64,000 bases of DNA from the NCBI RefSeq assembly GCF_907165205.1, contig NC_058190.1, positions 42,272,116-42,336,115 of the forward strand. The letters are read 5' to 3'. The notes beneath the pieces are model-generated. The model was not told where the DNA came from. It worked only from the letters and a program-made list of their open reading frames with translations, and ran no database searches. The position numbers and the translations under genes were made by a program. Source of the stretch: Coccinella septempunctata (taxonomy: Eukaryota > Arthropoda > Insecta > Coleoptera > Coccinellidae). Positions 1 through 11,778 of the stretch are shown one piece after another (within the stretch, counting starts at the first letter, position 1; each line of letters opens with the position of its first letter).

Positions 1-3000
1 AAATTACGCAATTTTTCATGTTTTCTACGAGATATGGGGGTGTTTTTTTAATGTCAACCCTAAATATTTGTGCCAGAAAGTCATAGACCATAGACATGGT
101 GGTGAAAATCATTCAGTAATTTTTCTTCAATATATGTATGAAATGGTTAAACATATTCCATTTCAATAATTTATTCCGGACGTGATGGATGTTTTTGAAA
201 TCGAATCGTAAATAAGGATTTTTCGCAGGGTAGGTATAGTATTTGATTAATCGACTGAAATAAAAATTACACCTCAAAAACATCAATCACTCCTTGTCAC
301 GGATCTCAAGATGCATAAAATTTCGAATTCAATAAGTTCCTGTATATAAGTAATATAAGAACAGTTGTTAAAAAAACTCCATCAATGATCTGATTATCTT
401 CAGCAACATATGGTCTATCCAGTTCTGCTACGAAAATTTAGGGTTTCCATAAAATACCCAAGTAACATCCACCTCTCGTACAAATAGTTTTGAATAAAAA
501 TTGACAGTCTTTTCAACTGAATAGTAAATACCGGAGATGAGAATTTTGCCTTTTCTCTTTTGTCAGACTCTCAACTGCTGTACCTTGTTCATTTTTTTTC
601 AGTATTTTTAACAAACTGGCAACATATTCTATAGACTGACAATATTAAGCTGTCTTTCACCCATTTCTCATAGCATGAATTCGATTCCTGAGTGAATTAT
701 TCACTAAAAGCAATTCGCCGAATCGGAAATTTGAACCCAGAATATCGAATAAAACAATCTTTACTCCCAGTATAAACTGGTTACACCTGATGATGTGAGT
801 CCTTGTTCTCGCTTCTCGGAGAAATAAAAATTGAAAGTATTTTATGTGTCCTTGGGTCATTCCAACAAGTCGTTGAACAGTATCTTTTGGGTGAATATAA
901 CTTGGAGTTACGAAAAAAAAATTATGAATTCTCAGAAAGAATACAAATCTAAATTACGAGTATTATTTTTAAATACTATTGGAAAAAGAACTTCAAACTC
1001 TCGTTTTCGAATGCTTTTGATGTTGTTTTTTAAGACTGGGATTGATTTTGATAGGATATCAAGGAAAAACAACATCGATAATGTAACAATGAAATACATT
1101 TTATTCTTGATTTCTAACGGAATAACCTTGAATAAAGCCCAACTTATTATAATTTTGAGGAACATCAAATTCTATTGACAAAATTAACTATTTGCGGATA
1201 TAAAATGCACCAAAAAATATTATTTTGCGAAAATTATTAAAATCCAATGGATAAATTTCGAAAATTGTGTGATCACTTTCGAAATAGCTTGAACTCTTAG
1301 TTTTCTACTCAATTAATTTCTTCATGGAGAGTATCTCTATATAAAGAAATTCATATTTCTAAAAGGATGCACTTCTACTTTCGAAAACTTGAACCGAATC
1401 AACAATTTTTATAATAGCAGAGCTTGATCACCAAATTCAGAGACCCTTCATGTACTTAAAATAGAGTAAAATTGCAGATGGTGATTTCTTGTCAGAAAAA
1501 TAATATTTTCTGATGAGATATATATGTACAGAGTAGGAGTTGTACTACGTCCAGGTGAGACCAATTTTCAATGCAAGGTTACTAAACGTTTTTATGAGAT
1601 AAACTAGTATTCAAGTAGTAGTATTCAAGATAATTCGGAATATCAAAACTGTTTGATTTCGAATCAAACTGTAATGGAATAAAATAATTCCCCTGTATAA
1701 TATTAAAAATCAGATGTCTATAAAGGGTGATCCTTCGGAAATATAACAATAAAAAAAATTTGCTTTTATCATGTAGGTAATCAAAACTTCTGTGATTACT
1801 GTTATTTTTCAGGCATAAGACATTGACCTGTTTTCTCGAAAAAATCATTTCCTTCAGATAGATTATGCTCAGTTCAAACACATCAGAACTCTAGAATTCA
1901 GCAGCAAATTCTCTTTCGTTCACGAACGAGTTGGATCCGACAACTTCGTGGTAGACCGCAAGCCGCAGAACTAGATCAAAACCTGTAATTATTACGATCG
2001 TATTCGGTATTATACACACATATTATCTCCACGAAGATTCGCGGTCAGAAAAGTGAAAGGACCGCACCTTCACCAGGTCCTGACCATCGCAACTTATTAA
2101 TCATCTCATTTTCCAACACCAGTAACTACCTTGATTTTCTGGTTGAAAAATTTCATGGATATAACCTCCACTTAGGATACCAATATAGCTTATTTGCTAT
2201 ACAGACAGATGTGCATTGTGCAGTATTAATTCGTCTATCAATTTTCTGTAATGAACTTATACACGTTATTCAATTATTTTGCTTGAACCTAAACAGACCT
2301 TGATCTAGTATAGCGTCTAATTGTAGAGTAAAATTTTCAGTACATCGAAATTAATGCAATAATTTGGTGATGCAGATTCAAAACCATTGAAAGAGTACAA
2401 TTTTTTATTTTTGTCAGGAGACCCTCTCTTACAGCCCCCTGAATTTGGGCCTTAAATGATCTGTCTTTTTTATCTCAGAATTCCTTGAAAATGAGTTTTT
2501 GACCATGATACAAAAATACCTGAACACAAAAGACTGAGCTGCAGAATTTCTTGAATAGAGGATAAATAACTCAACAAATAGTCTGCATCCACAACATTAC
2601 ACTTGGCGTTTTGAGATAGCCAATCTTGATCGTGTCTAGCTAGATAATAGAATGACTAATGACTGTCGATGAAGCTATTAGATTAACTTCTATTATTTAC
2701 AGTTGATAATTCTCTCAACCATTCTAGATTAAATTCTAGAGATATGGTGTTGATACGTGAATAGAATAATTGTAGTATCGTGATTGCCTACTGTTACAAG
2801 GCAATGGTCAATTTGTACAACGTTTTTATGTTTCTCGGAATACCCAGAAGGAGTTGGTAACTACACGAAAGATTATAGTGAGTGCGTCAATAATTACAAC
2901 ATCGGTTGAAATAGATTTGAAGTAATTTTACTCACGGACAAGGTATATACCCATGGATTTTTCTAGTTTCTGAATTGATGTTAAATATAGCATAATTTCA

Positions 3001-3020
3001 TTCCACTCGTTCCCAATATA
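1..3020. other. AT-rich non-coding sequence
   Basis: I see no supportable gene here. The longest frames (for example 831-1178 plus and 1582-1881 minus) are AT-rich, lack recognisable domains and have no splice or promoter context, so they look like chance. The stretch may be intergenic or intronic. Confidence 0.55.
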
Positions 3021-3632
3021 TATTGCTATTGCTATTGCTGCTGTATCCCGTTACCGGGAATAAATCTGCAAAAAGACGAAGAAAGAAAAAAAAAATTCGA
3101 ACAGACTTGTAACTTCTTAGTGCTAGTTGCGACTGTGTGCCCTGCTGTGACTAAAGAGACCCAACCGTGACCTGCAGATCCTTCCACACTCAGGGCATGG
3201 ATAGTCTCCAACCAGATCTGGCCGCCGCTGTATCCTTCTCGATTCTCCATTATAACTGTGGACCAAAGACCTCCACTGTGACCTGTCTAACGCTAGTTGT
3301 TCCCAGTTATGATTAGCATTAACTGATTTTAGGGATTGATGTAGTGTATCCTTAAACCGCTTATACTGACCTCCTGGTTTCCGGGCTCCCTCAGTGAGTT
3401 CGCCGTATAGAGCTATTTTGGGGAGTCTTGTGTCTTGCATCCTCAGAATGTGGCCGCTCCATCTGAGTCGGGCCCTCGTTACTTGAGTCTCAATTGTTGT
3501 ACAACTCGCGCGCTGCAAGACTTCTGCATTCGAAACTTTGTGGAACCATCTGATGTGCATTATCTGTCTTAGATGACGTTGCTGCGTCTGTTCAAGCTGT
3601 TTAATATGTCGCCTGTAGGGAGTCCAGCTTTC
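3021..3632 (-). mobile_element. 5'-truncated non-LTR retrotransposon (family RT-1), 3' end
   Basis: On the minus strand this is the last part of a reverse-transcriptase ORF plus a short 3' UTR. It is nearly identical to 49438-50040 in the same window. The 3' end is a short simple repeat (attgct units at about 3021-3038), a common tail for RTE- and I-like non-LTR elements. Homology to the second copy stops abruptly near 3632, as expected for 5' truncation during target-primed reverse transcription. The clade is not certain. Confidence 0.8.
3123..3632 (-). pseudogene. C-terminal fragment of non-LTR reverse transcriptase with zinc finger
   Basis: The frame encodes the end of an ORF2 protein: the post-RT segment containing WSGHILRMQDTRLPKIALYG, then a terminal C2H2-like finger (CPECGRIC followed by H..AH). 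Residues upstream of ESWTPYRRH come from unrelated flanking DNA. The polymerase core is missing, so the fragment cannot act on its own. The homologue at 49558-50425 extends further upstream and confirms the frame. Confidence 0.75.
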
Positions 3633-6604
3633 AATATCATAATATTTATAAATATCCAAGTACACAATTGAAAACAAATAGAATAAAATTTTTCATATAA
3701 AAAATTTATAGCACCCGATAAACCGTTTTCTAAATATTCACGTTTGCTATAGAAAGCGCCATCAATAAGTACATCTCGTATAGAGCCTTTCTGATATTTC
3801 TGGCAGATTTAATTTCATCAGGAGGATGTTTGTGAAATAATAAACCCCAAGAAACCCCTTAGCACAATCTGTTTTCTGTTTAAAGAAATGTCTAAGAGTC
3901 CTCTGGCCCTTGTGTTTCTTCATTTAAGCATTAGGAAAATTAACAATTTGTGATATATATATCACAATCCACATAATATTGTCATTTGAAAAGAAAAAGT
4001 GGTGTGGGCTAAGGGGTAGGGGGTGAGAAATATCTAATTCAAAAGGGACCTAGGGTAACTTGCTGTTGAAATTGAAAATAGACGGGAGCGAGGATTTTCT
4101 TGATAATTCTTCCTAAACAATTATGGGCGTTAATTGTCTGACACGTTGTATTTTTAGAGTGAAACACATGAAATTGTTCGTTAAACCATAAATATAAGCT
4201 TGTCTAAGTAGACGCCACTTTCTTCAACATTTATTGATCTCTCGCATTGATTCCTTAACGATCAGAACGCAAGACAATGATTATAATTGAAATTTGTGTC
4301 CGAACTGATCCAAAAATAGCGAGCTCCAGTTTTTATAGCTACAACTCCCAGTATAAAGGTTACTTGCTCTGAATATATTTCCTAATTCAAGTTTCGTGGA
4401 GACAGTGAACAGACTTTTTTGGATTTCCATACTTGGATCTAGATAAACCCACGGAAATTGATGTGAAAAATGTATTATCTGAGTGGGTGGGAACACGCTT
4501 TGAAATGGATAAATCAGATCTGAATGATGAATTGGCTAATTCCAGTGTGAATTAGTTGAAACTACCCAAAAGCCAATTCATTTCTTAAGATATGAAGTGA
4601 AAAATTATTTAATTAATCTTGCTTGACCAAGTTCTCAAAATTATCATTTATTCCATCTATGTTTCTTTTTCATTTCGACACACTGATGATTATTTTTGCA
4701 TCATCTTTCAATCTTTCTTACTGCCATGGAGATTATTTTGCGTATGAAGCTCCTCCAACATTAAATTTTTTTCTGATGCCTGTATATGATATCCTACAAA
4801 AACAACGAAAACTTTTTATAATGAATAAATAGAAAAAAAAGAAACACAATGATTTTTTTGCTACTAAACTATTCAGATCAAGTATAAGATGCAGATTTTG
4901 AACCAATGTTTTGCTGTATCTTCCACAAAGAATGACAAAGATATATCGATTTTATCCATCCAACATCCAGTACCCAGTGTGTCACTCAACGTGTGCTCAC
5001 TCATAGCATTAACATCACCTTTCCAGGCTTTCCAGACCCTATTCGTCGACCTATCTCCAATTATCTCTGTAGGCGTAACGACGTCAGCAGTTACAAAGTT
5101 GACGCGCATCGCTACACTGTTTCCAGTTTTACGATTGGGGAAATTCAGCGTCGACATTGTTACAATGTTCAAGGGACTGGCGAGGAAAAGCTCCAATGAA
5201 AAGTCGACGAAGAAACTTGCACGATTGGTGGAAACTGCACTCTACAATGAAATCCTTGAGGAATAAGGAAGGAAAATAAATTTTGAAACAACACTTATAA
5301 GTCTTTGAAGAAATGCTTCATCGAGTATGCTCAGAAGGTTTTTTCTGGATGGAAAATAATTAGTCCTTTTATTAACTCCACAGCCAAATGGTGTCACAGT
5401 AAAATTTGTGTTAGAGACAATTATTTATTGTTTTTTTTATTCTTCGAACTCAACAGATTGGAGCCCTTCAATGTTACAGGGAACATATTTTCATCTCCAA
5501 TATGGCAGCAATTAGAAGAATCGAATAAGATGCCAATATAAGAGCTGTTTCATAAATATTGCGAATAAATTCAGGATAATATTAATTTCTAAGTTATTCG
5601 TAGTCGGAAAAGTCATTTGGGCCTTTGTTCAGAGATGCTTCGATATTATCGAAACAGCTTGAGATATTTGAACGAAATTTGTTAAGAATAGATAACTCAC
5701 TAGGTGATTATTTCAAGAAAACCGTTTGTTATTCAACAAAATACTCGCGTAGAACAATCGGACAATGAATTTTCATTACATTGAAAAGCTTTTCAAATTA
5801 CAAAAATTGTAAAATGTGAAAATGCCCGCCTCAAGCTAAGATAGAGAAGTCTAGTCCTCTCCTCATGGATTCTCGAAGTGTTTTAGAAACATCAGTGAGT
5901 TGTCTCCTATTGTTGGAAAACATGTAAGGCCCCCTGCATTTTGGAAACGAAGTATTTCCCGACAAACGCCTACAGGTTCTTCCCGACTCCAAATACCTGC
6001 GTTTGTTCATAAAACACCCTGTATATTCTTTTATGTATATTCTTTTGAATGCCAATAAGGAGGCAGCCTTAATTACTTGTGTGAACTGGAAGGTAGAAAA
6101 AAATGCAATGTCATTGTTGGAGGTAGGTCTTCAGATATAAAAAAGCAATGTGTATAATTCACAGTACTTCATTCAGTGAAAAACTTTCAATGCCTCTTTA
6201 AATTAATAAGAATTATACTGGTGGATGCGCTTATTATGCAGATTTACACGTAATACTGGTTGCATAGCCAAGTAATAATTATTGGGACATCTATATTTTG
6301 GTCGATGAAGTTCGATATCTGTGCGTAGGATCCTTTATTCAAAATTGGAGTTTCTCAAGTTAACACACAGATGGACAGACCAAGATCTGAGTTAATTTCT
6401 ACTTCTCCAATAGATGGTGCCATCATAATAATCCGTAAATTCATTATTTACTTATATCAAATTGAAATACCCTGGAATTGATTTTGAATATTCGTTATTT
6501 TTTGTTAGTTGTTTAACTATGGTGAAAACCTCAATCAATATATCAACTCTTATATAATGTACGATAGACTTCTTTACTATTTTTTGTTCATAAGTGTTCA
6601 TCGT
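3633..6604. other. Non-coding stretch with repeat fragments
   Basis: No gene is supportable. A minus-strand frame (4873-5196) contains FFVEDTAKHWFK, vaguely like a retroelement gag, but nothing around it supports that. A piece ending in an ACACCCTGTATATT motif lies near 6010-6025 and belongs to the recurrent TACAGGGTG repeats of this window. Confidence 0.5.
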
Positions 6605-6676
6605 GCGATGGTGGTGTAATGGTCAGCATAGTTGCCTTCCAAGCAGTTGATCCGGGTTCGATTCCCGGCCATCGCA
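6605..6676 (+). tRNA. tRNA-Gly, anticodon UCC
   Basis: This is a 72-nt cloverleaf with a perfect 7-bp acceptor stem (GCGATGG with CCATCGC) and discriminator A. The anticodon loop CTTCCAA (6636-6642) carries TCC at 6638-6640, which reads GGA codons. The pol III promoter boxes are intact: A box TGGTGTAATGG at 6609-6619 and B box GGTTCGATTCC at about 6655-6665. There is no intron. The structure matches the strongly conserved animal tRNA-Gly(UCC), and a T-run terminator follows at once, so it is probably functional. Confidence 0.96.
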
Positions 6677-6678
6677 AC

Positions 6679-6683
6679 TTTTT
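6679..6683 (+). terminator. Pol III T-run terminator of tRNA-Gly
   Basis: Five T residues begin three bases after the tRNA 3' end, the normal spacing and form of a pol III terminator. Confidence 0.85.
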
Positions 6684-7058
6684 GATGCCAAGATTTTTTA
6701 GGAGGTCATGTATCCATTAATTATTTTTCGAAATAATATTATAAATATTTGTTTAAAAAAAATCAGGTTTCGACTTTCGAGCAGATATATCTTAAGGCTT
6801 CGCAAATGTTTTGGGAATCAAATTTTTCATTTAAATTCCCCGCATACTCTATTTCATTTGTCACTGCCAAATATTTATAAAATATTCGGAAAAATGCCCG
6901 GTTTTGAAGGGTATTAAGCCCCTATTGAGGGCTCTAACTTCCCAGAGATGCATTTTGGGATGTATTATATAGGTAGACCTCCTGTATCTGAACGTGGACG
7001 TTTCCATATTTATCGAAGGTGATTCTAGACACCATGATTATTTTCGAAATATAAGATC

Positions 7059-7490
7059 TTGTCATTTGTCAGGATTCTCAGGCTCAAAAATTCCCAAATC
7101 CCAACATATATTGAACCTGCAACTTCGAGTTCCTGCAAGATCAGCTTTTTGGAACGTTTGCAATCAAAAGATACAAAAATCCACCTTATACCAGATGACC
7201 AAGCACGATTTGCTGATTGCTGCCGACCAGCATCAGATCTCTCATTACAGCACTAAATTCGCGCTATTATTCGATGTGCCTATCTCATCAAATTCATGTA
7301 CCGTAATAAGCTCGACTTTTATCAGCTACAACCTTATTCTGAAATGTAGCGAAACCGTCTCGTACTCACTGAAGAATTAAATCACTGAAGCAGATCCAGA
7401 GATGACAGATGCTTTGAGTAGGAAGGCATGATCCGTTTCGAATGCACAGCCATTCAAGCGCTACGTGAAAGATTTTGATTGCCTCCCAGG
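7059..7490 (+). pseudogene. Possible decayed coding segment, unknown family
   Basis: One frame reads coding-like peptide for about 140 codons, interrupted by five or six in-frame stops. Pieces include FLERLQSKDTKIHLIPDDQA, then AIIRCAYLIKFMYRNKLDFY, then GMIRFECTAIQALRERF. A single frame keeping amphipathic, well-mixed peptide across several stops suggests a pseudogene or old retrocopy rather than chance. I do not recognise the parent protein. A homology search would settle it. Confidence 0.3.
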
Positions 7491-7770
7491 AACGTAATAG
7501 GAAGAAAACCTTACGATCGGTTCTGATATTTAAAGTTCATCCATTTTAGTGAAGCGATGACCTCAGGTTGTAATGTCAGTCATCAACAATAAAGAACAAA
7601 TTTCGTCGAGAAATATGGTTTCGCTCTCATTCGACGTAATAGGATGAACACAACTAGTACCTCGACGGTAATGAAATGAATTGACGGCCCCTTTATTCGA
7701 GGTCAGTAGCGGGTATGATGTAGGAATTCACCCAAGCGATATCTGACAGGAAACTAGGAAAAACTCAATG

Positions 7771-7858
7771 CACATTCCTCACTCTACTTGCTTAAATTCT
7801 CAGATTGCAAGTATCATATTTTACGAAACTCAAGCAAGTATAGTGAGTGCGGAATGGT
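7771..7858. repeat. Imperfect hairpin / inverted repeat
   Basis: The left arm (about 7773-7793, ATTCCTCACTCTACTTGCTT) pairs with the right arm (about 7831-7856). There is one mismatch and a 4-nt bulge, and the loop is roughly 38 nt. Weaker pairing extends outward to about 7744 and 7882. It could be a small foldback transposon remnant or a small-RNA hairpin. Confidence 0.55.
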
Positions 7859-8202
7859 TCGAATTCATTGTAGTAACTGTCCTGCCCTGGACGTCGATAT
7901 CATAATCACACTTCAAAAGTTATGCAAGTGAATATTCATTCCATTTTCGTCGGGGTATGGGTTGCGTTACTCTGACGACGTCGAATGATATCGAAACCGT
8001 GGTCGGCATCTACTCTCTTTTAGGACGAAATGGAATTTCCGTTGATACTTTATGGTAGTAGGCTCATTAGATTTAGATCGCAACATTTGTTATATGATTT
8101 ACGGTTAGCTAAACTGATCTGCCCCCTAAAGGCAAGAAGACAATTTAAAAACAGATAAGTAGTACCAGCACCATGATATATTTAGATCGATTTGCATAAA
8201 TT

Positions 8203-10686
8203 TCAGTTGCTGTATTTGCCATCACCAGGTTTGTACATATCCTCGATTCTCTTCATCATTTCTTTCTGTATTTCCAAATGATTCATGGTAAAATAGTTGT
8301 TATCGGCAATGTTAGCTTTTTCGAAAGCTGGCGAATTGAGGCCTTCGTGTTTCGATGAAGTATTCGAGAAAATCTTCTCGTAAACGAGTTCCAGCAAATC
8401 GTTATCAACCGATGACTCAACATAGGGACTGCCAAAATTGCATTTCTCGCTGCTTTCTCGATGGCATTCGGATGATTTTCGGCACACGTTGGTTTTAGCC
8501 TCTTCGAAATAATTCTTGAGGTACTCCGGGACTTTTTCATTGGCGTCCAGGCCTGAACTGGAGTCTATTTCAAAAATACGAGATCTTTCATCAAGTCCGC
8601 GTATGCTTTTCGTACATTGACTGCAGCTAGAAGTTGGTGGGTGGATTTCAAGGGATCGATCGTGGAAGTTTTTGTCACTTCTTATGGTTTGTTCTAGTTT
8701 GATGTCTCTCTTGTACATTTCAAGTTCTTCGTTGAAAGCTCGCTCATCTGTTGGAATAAAAGTTGTGTTGAATGAGAATATATATTGAAAAATAATGTTT
8801 TTGATTCTAAAAATCATTCAGATTTCTTTATCCTATGTGTTCTCAGTAAGATAATCTTATTTTCCTCCATTCAGAAATATCTTACTGTAAATATAAGCTA
8901 TTTATACTCATTACATAATTCATTGCAAGTGAATTCAATTGAGAACTTTTATTTTTTGTAACCCACCTTAATACAGGATGCTCCGTTTTTTTCCCTATTG
9001 ATATCAACTTTCTTATTTTGAATGGAACACCCTGTATATTATTGCATTTTTGAATTCCTTGTCAAATTTTAAGGTAACTTTGGTATGACAATCATGGTCC
9101 TATATAGAAATGATTCTGAGATATTCGACTTTTTCCTAAAATTTCGACAGCTGTATCGGTGCTCACTAAAATAGCTGATAGTAGTTTTCTAGAGAATGTA
9201 TCAAAACCAAATTTTGCCCAGGTCTTGTCAACATATTGGATCATACGTTACATCACTATTTTGAGAAATCTGATATACAGGGTCTCTAAAAATTGAAGTT
9301 AAAAATTCAAATAGAAGTTGACTTAATTTTTTCAAATCGCAACCTATATTTTTTTCTTTTTCATCATGTAGAGCAGGTCAAAATGAGCAAAAAATTTATT
9401 TAAACTTTTTCTGTGAAGTGCATAGTTTCAGAATATGGACGACAAAGTGCATTTTCTTGTAAGAACTAACGATAATTAAGTAATTAAGCTGATAGAATAA
9501 ATAAAAGTTCAATCGATTACAGACAAGTTTTGTATTTAACTTTTTCTTCTTGCTCCTTTAGTTTCCACAATAAGGTATAGGGATACTTTAACTCGGACAC
9601 CCTGTACCTAATAATTGTGGACAAGAAAAATGCCAGTTAAAACTGGTCCAAAGGAGCAAAGATGAAATAAGTTTTTTCTGTCTCGATAAATTCAATAACA
9701 GTTATTTGACTATAATTTAAACTTAAAAAGTGAATGTTTTTTGAATAAAATAGGGGATTGAAATATTATCTGTGTATATCATAACGCGGACAATTTTAAA
9801 TGGCTTCTCACTTTGAAAATTCAGCTAAAAGAGGCAAAAAATTTTCAAATGAAGAATGATTGACAAAAGTTAAATTATATGAAATGATACTTTACACATG
9901 AGCAGGTACTCATAGCAGTTTCTAAATGCGCAGAAGTTAATATGTCTTGTCATTCGCGTCAAATTCCAGAAAAATCAACCTACTTTCCTCAGGTGTGGGA
10001 ATTCTACATTTCTCCTTAGTATCCTCTTTCCTCGGCAAGATTCCTAACATTTCTGGTCTCTCGACAGTCGTTTCATGACTCAATTCCTCGTTTTTTCCAG
10101 CAAAATTTAAGTCACCGGCTTGTAATTGCTCCGGATACAGGATAAACTTTTGGGATCCCTCCATTTTTCTAGGCGTGGGATCACTGTACTCATAATACTC
10201 GCTCTCTTCTTCAGAATCGTACATTTCCAACATGGGTGTTTGCGGTCTTTCCAGAAGCGATTTTCGAGAAGGTTTCCTGTAGGGAATTACAGGATATTGC
10301 ACTTCGTTCTCCTCCCTTTGATCGGCATCTTCAAAAGTTGTGTTGTACACCGAAGAAGTGGCCTCAGATACAGATCTCCTTCCGATGCTGGATCCGTCAA
10401 AATCCGTCTCAGCCTGGAATTCTTCCGACTCGATTTCTTCGATAGAGGTATCTAGAATCTGCCTGGGAACCTCTGGGAAACTTTTGCCGGGTCTACGTTG
10501 AGACATTTCGAATTCCGGGTTTACGTACTCATCGTCTGTGTAGAAATCTGTATCGTCGATCGCCTTATCGCATGTAGATCTGAAGCTGAATCTTGTCAAT
10601 ATGTCGAAATTCTTCTTATCCCTCAGACACTCGTTCACTTTCTTGAAATGCTGTCGTAGGAGATTTACAACCGGATCTTCCGCCAT
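8203..10686 (-). CDS. Two-exon gene, 415-aa acidic disordered protein of unknown function
   Basis: Exon 1 runs 10686-9984 and exon 2 runs 8747-8203 (stop included). The intron is 8748-9983, with donor GAAA|GTAGGT and acceptor TTTATTCCAACAG. Both splice sites are phase 1 (703 nt, then 545 nt), and the joined codon is AAT (Asn), giving 415 residues. The start ATG sits in a good Kozak context (AAACATGG). The product begins MAEDPVVNLLRQHFKKVNEC and is rich in Glu, Asp and Ser with little hydrophobic core. It has a few scattered Cys (CSQC, then CRKSSEC), a Tyr/Glu-rich patch (SEEESEYYEYSD) and a charged, probably helical C-terminus. No signal peptide, membrane segment or known domain is visible. 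The intron holds a dispersed repeat (8973-9606), and a palindromic MITE lies 127 bp upstream of the ATG. Further non-coding exons are possible. The gene model is inferred from matched frames and splice phases; function is unknown. Confidence 0.72.
8973..9606 (-). repeat. Dispersed repeat bounded by TACAGGGTG-type ends (copy 1, in intron)
   Basis: Read on the minus strand, this matches two blocks further along (39800-40024 and 41236-41517), including the internal stretch GATGTAACGTATGATCCAAT. Copies of the TACAGGGTG/CACCCTGTA motif lie at its end (9598-9606) and inside (9026-9040 and, as a variant, about 9275). It lies wholly within the intron of the 8203-10686 gene. Confidence 0.75.
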
Positions 10687-10812
10687 GTTTCTGACAAAAA
10701 TTTGGTGATGACTTTGATAGGTGCCACAGAGTTTAGGGGCACATTGTCATTGGTACTTTTTCGAGAAGATTCGAGTTTTTTTGTCGACATCGAATTTGGC
10801 ATCAAACTATTA

Positions 10813-11019
10813 GGTCCTTTCGTTTGCATAAAAAGTGTAGCACTTTTCTACACTCGATTTTAGTATTCGTTTGCTGATTGAATTTACACCAGTGCAGAGG
10901 AGGTGTAGTTTATCTACATCTCCTTTCGACTATATGTAGATAAACTACACTTCCTCTACACTGGTATGAATCAAATCGAGTGTAGAAAAGTGCTACACTT
11001 TTATGCAAACGAAAGGACC
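10813..11019. mobile_element. Palindromic MITE (family PAL), copy 1
   Basis: This is a 207-bp, nearly perfect foldback. It starts GGTCCTTTCGTTTGCATAAA and ends with the reverse complement, flanked by TA on both sides (10811-10812 and 11020-11021). The arms share AGTGTAGCACTTTTCTACAC and a GTGTAGTTTATCTACA segment near the centre. A second copy lies at 58173-58380 in the opposite orientation. It has no coding capacity. TA target duplications fit a Tc1/mariner-superfamily MITE. Confidence 0.85.
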
Positions 11020-11047
11020 TATTGTGACTGCCCAGTCAGTGAACACG

Positions 11048-11611
11048 TACAGGGTGAGCAAAATTCATTGTCTACTGAGAGGATCTCGAGAACTATAGCA
11101 GCTAGAAGAAAACGGATGACACATTTCCGAGCTCTTTTTCGGAGAAACAAAGAATGGTGAGAACCGCAGCCTTCTACGATACTACGTTTTTGAGTTTGAC
11201 AATTTCGTAAAGTTCTCATAATTTTTTTGTCTTTGAAGTTACGAATCTGAAACGTGAACATTCTGGAAGAACTTTTTCACGTAGAATCCACTGATGATCT
11301 CAAAATATTTTTTTTTAATTTCGAATCATCAGGTTAACTTTCATTTTTTCAATGCAAACTTTTATTGAATTTGTTATTTTGGAATTGGAAAAAAATCTTT
11401 TGTCAGTAAATTCTACGTATGAAAATGCCTAAGATCTGCAACTTCAAAGACAAGAAAGTTATGAGAACTTTTCGGAATCGTGAAAATCTCAATTTTTGTT
11501 TATAACTCGAAATCTAAAAATGATAGGCCGATTCTGTTTTCAGATTTGGATTAGTCATGAAAAAAGAGTTCAAGAATGTGTCATCCGTTTTCTTCTAGCT
11601 GCTATAGTTAG
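11048..11611. repeat. Foldback element with long inverted arms
   Basis: The sequence at 11089-11123 (ACTATAGCAGCTAGAAGAAA and onward) reappears inverted at 11578-11610. A second matching pair is about 11207-11245 against 11436-11475 (the GTCTTTGAAGTT segment). The arms are therefore a few hundred bp and imperfect. A TACAGGGTG motif sits at the left edge (11048-11056). No protein is encoded. Confidence 0.65.
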
Positions 11612-11778
11612 ACTATAACTATAACTGTTTGTATTTTTTTAAGCTCGAAAAGAGAACCATAAAGTTGCGAAAAGTCGCTCCTGGAATAGTTAGATGTCCT
11701 TTTTTTATGTTTTAATCCCACGACTACTATTTATTCATTAGTCAAGAACGTACTACGAAAGGAAACTATTCATGCTTA

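Noticed and set aside
831..1178. 115-codon plus-strand frame
   Set aside because: AT-driven, overlapped by an antisense frame of similar length, no domain and no gene context.
4873..5196. Minus-strand frame with FFVEDTAKHWFK, a possible gag fragment
   Set aside because: One short resemblance only; no zinc knuckle, protease, RT or LTR nearby, and the opposite strand is equally open.
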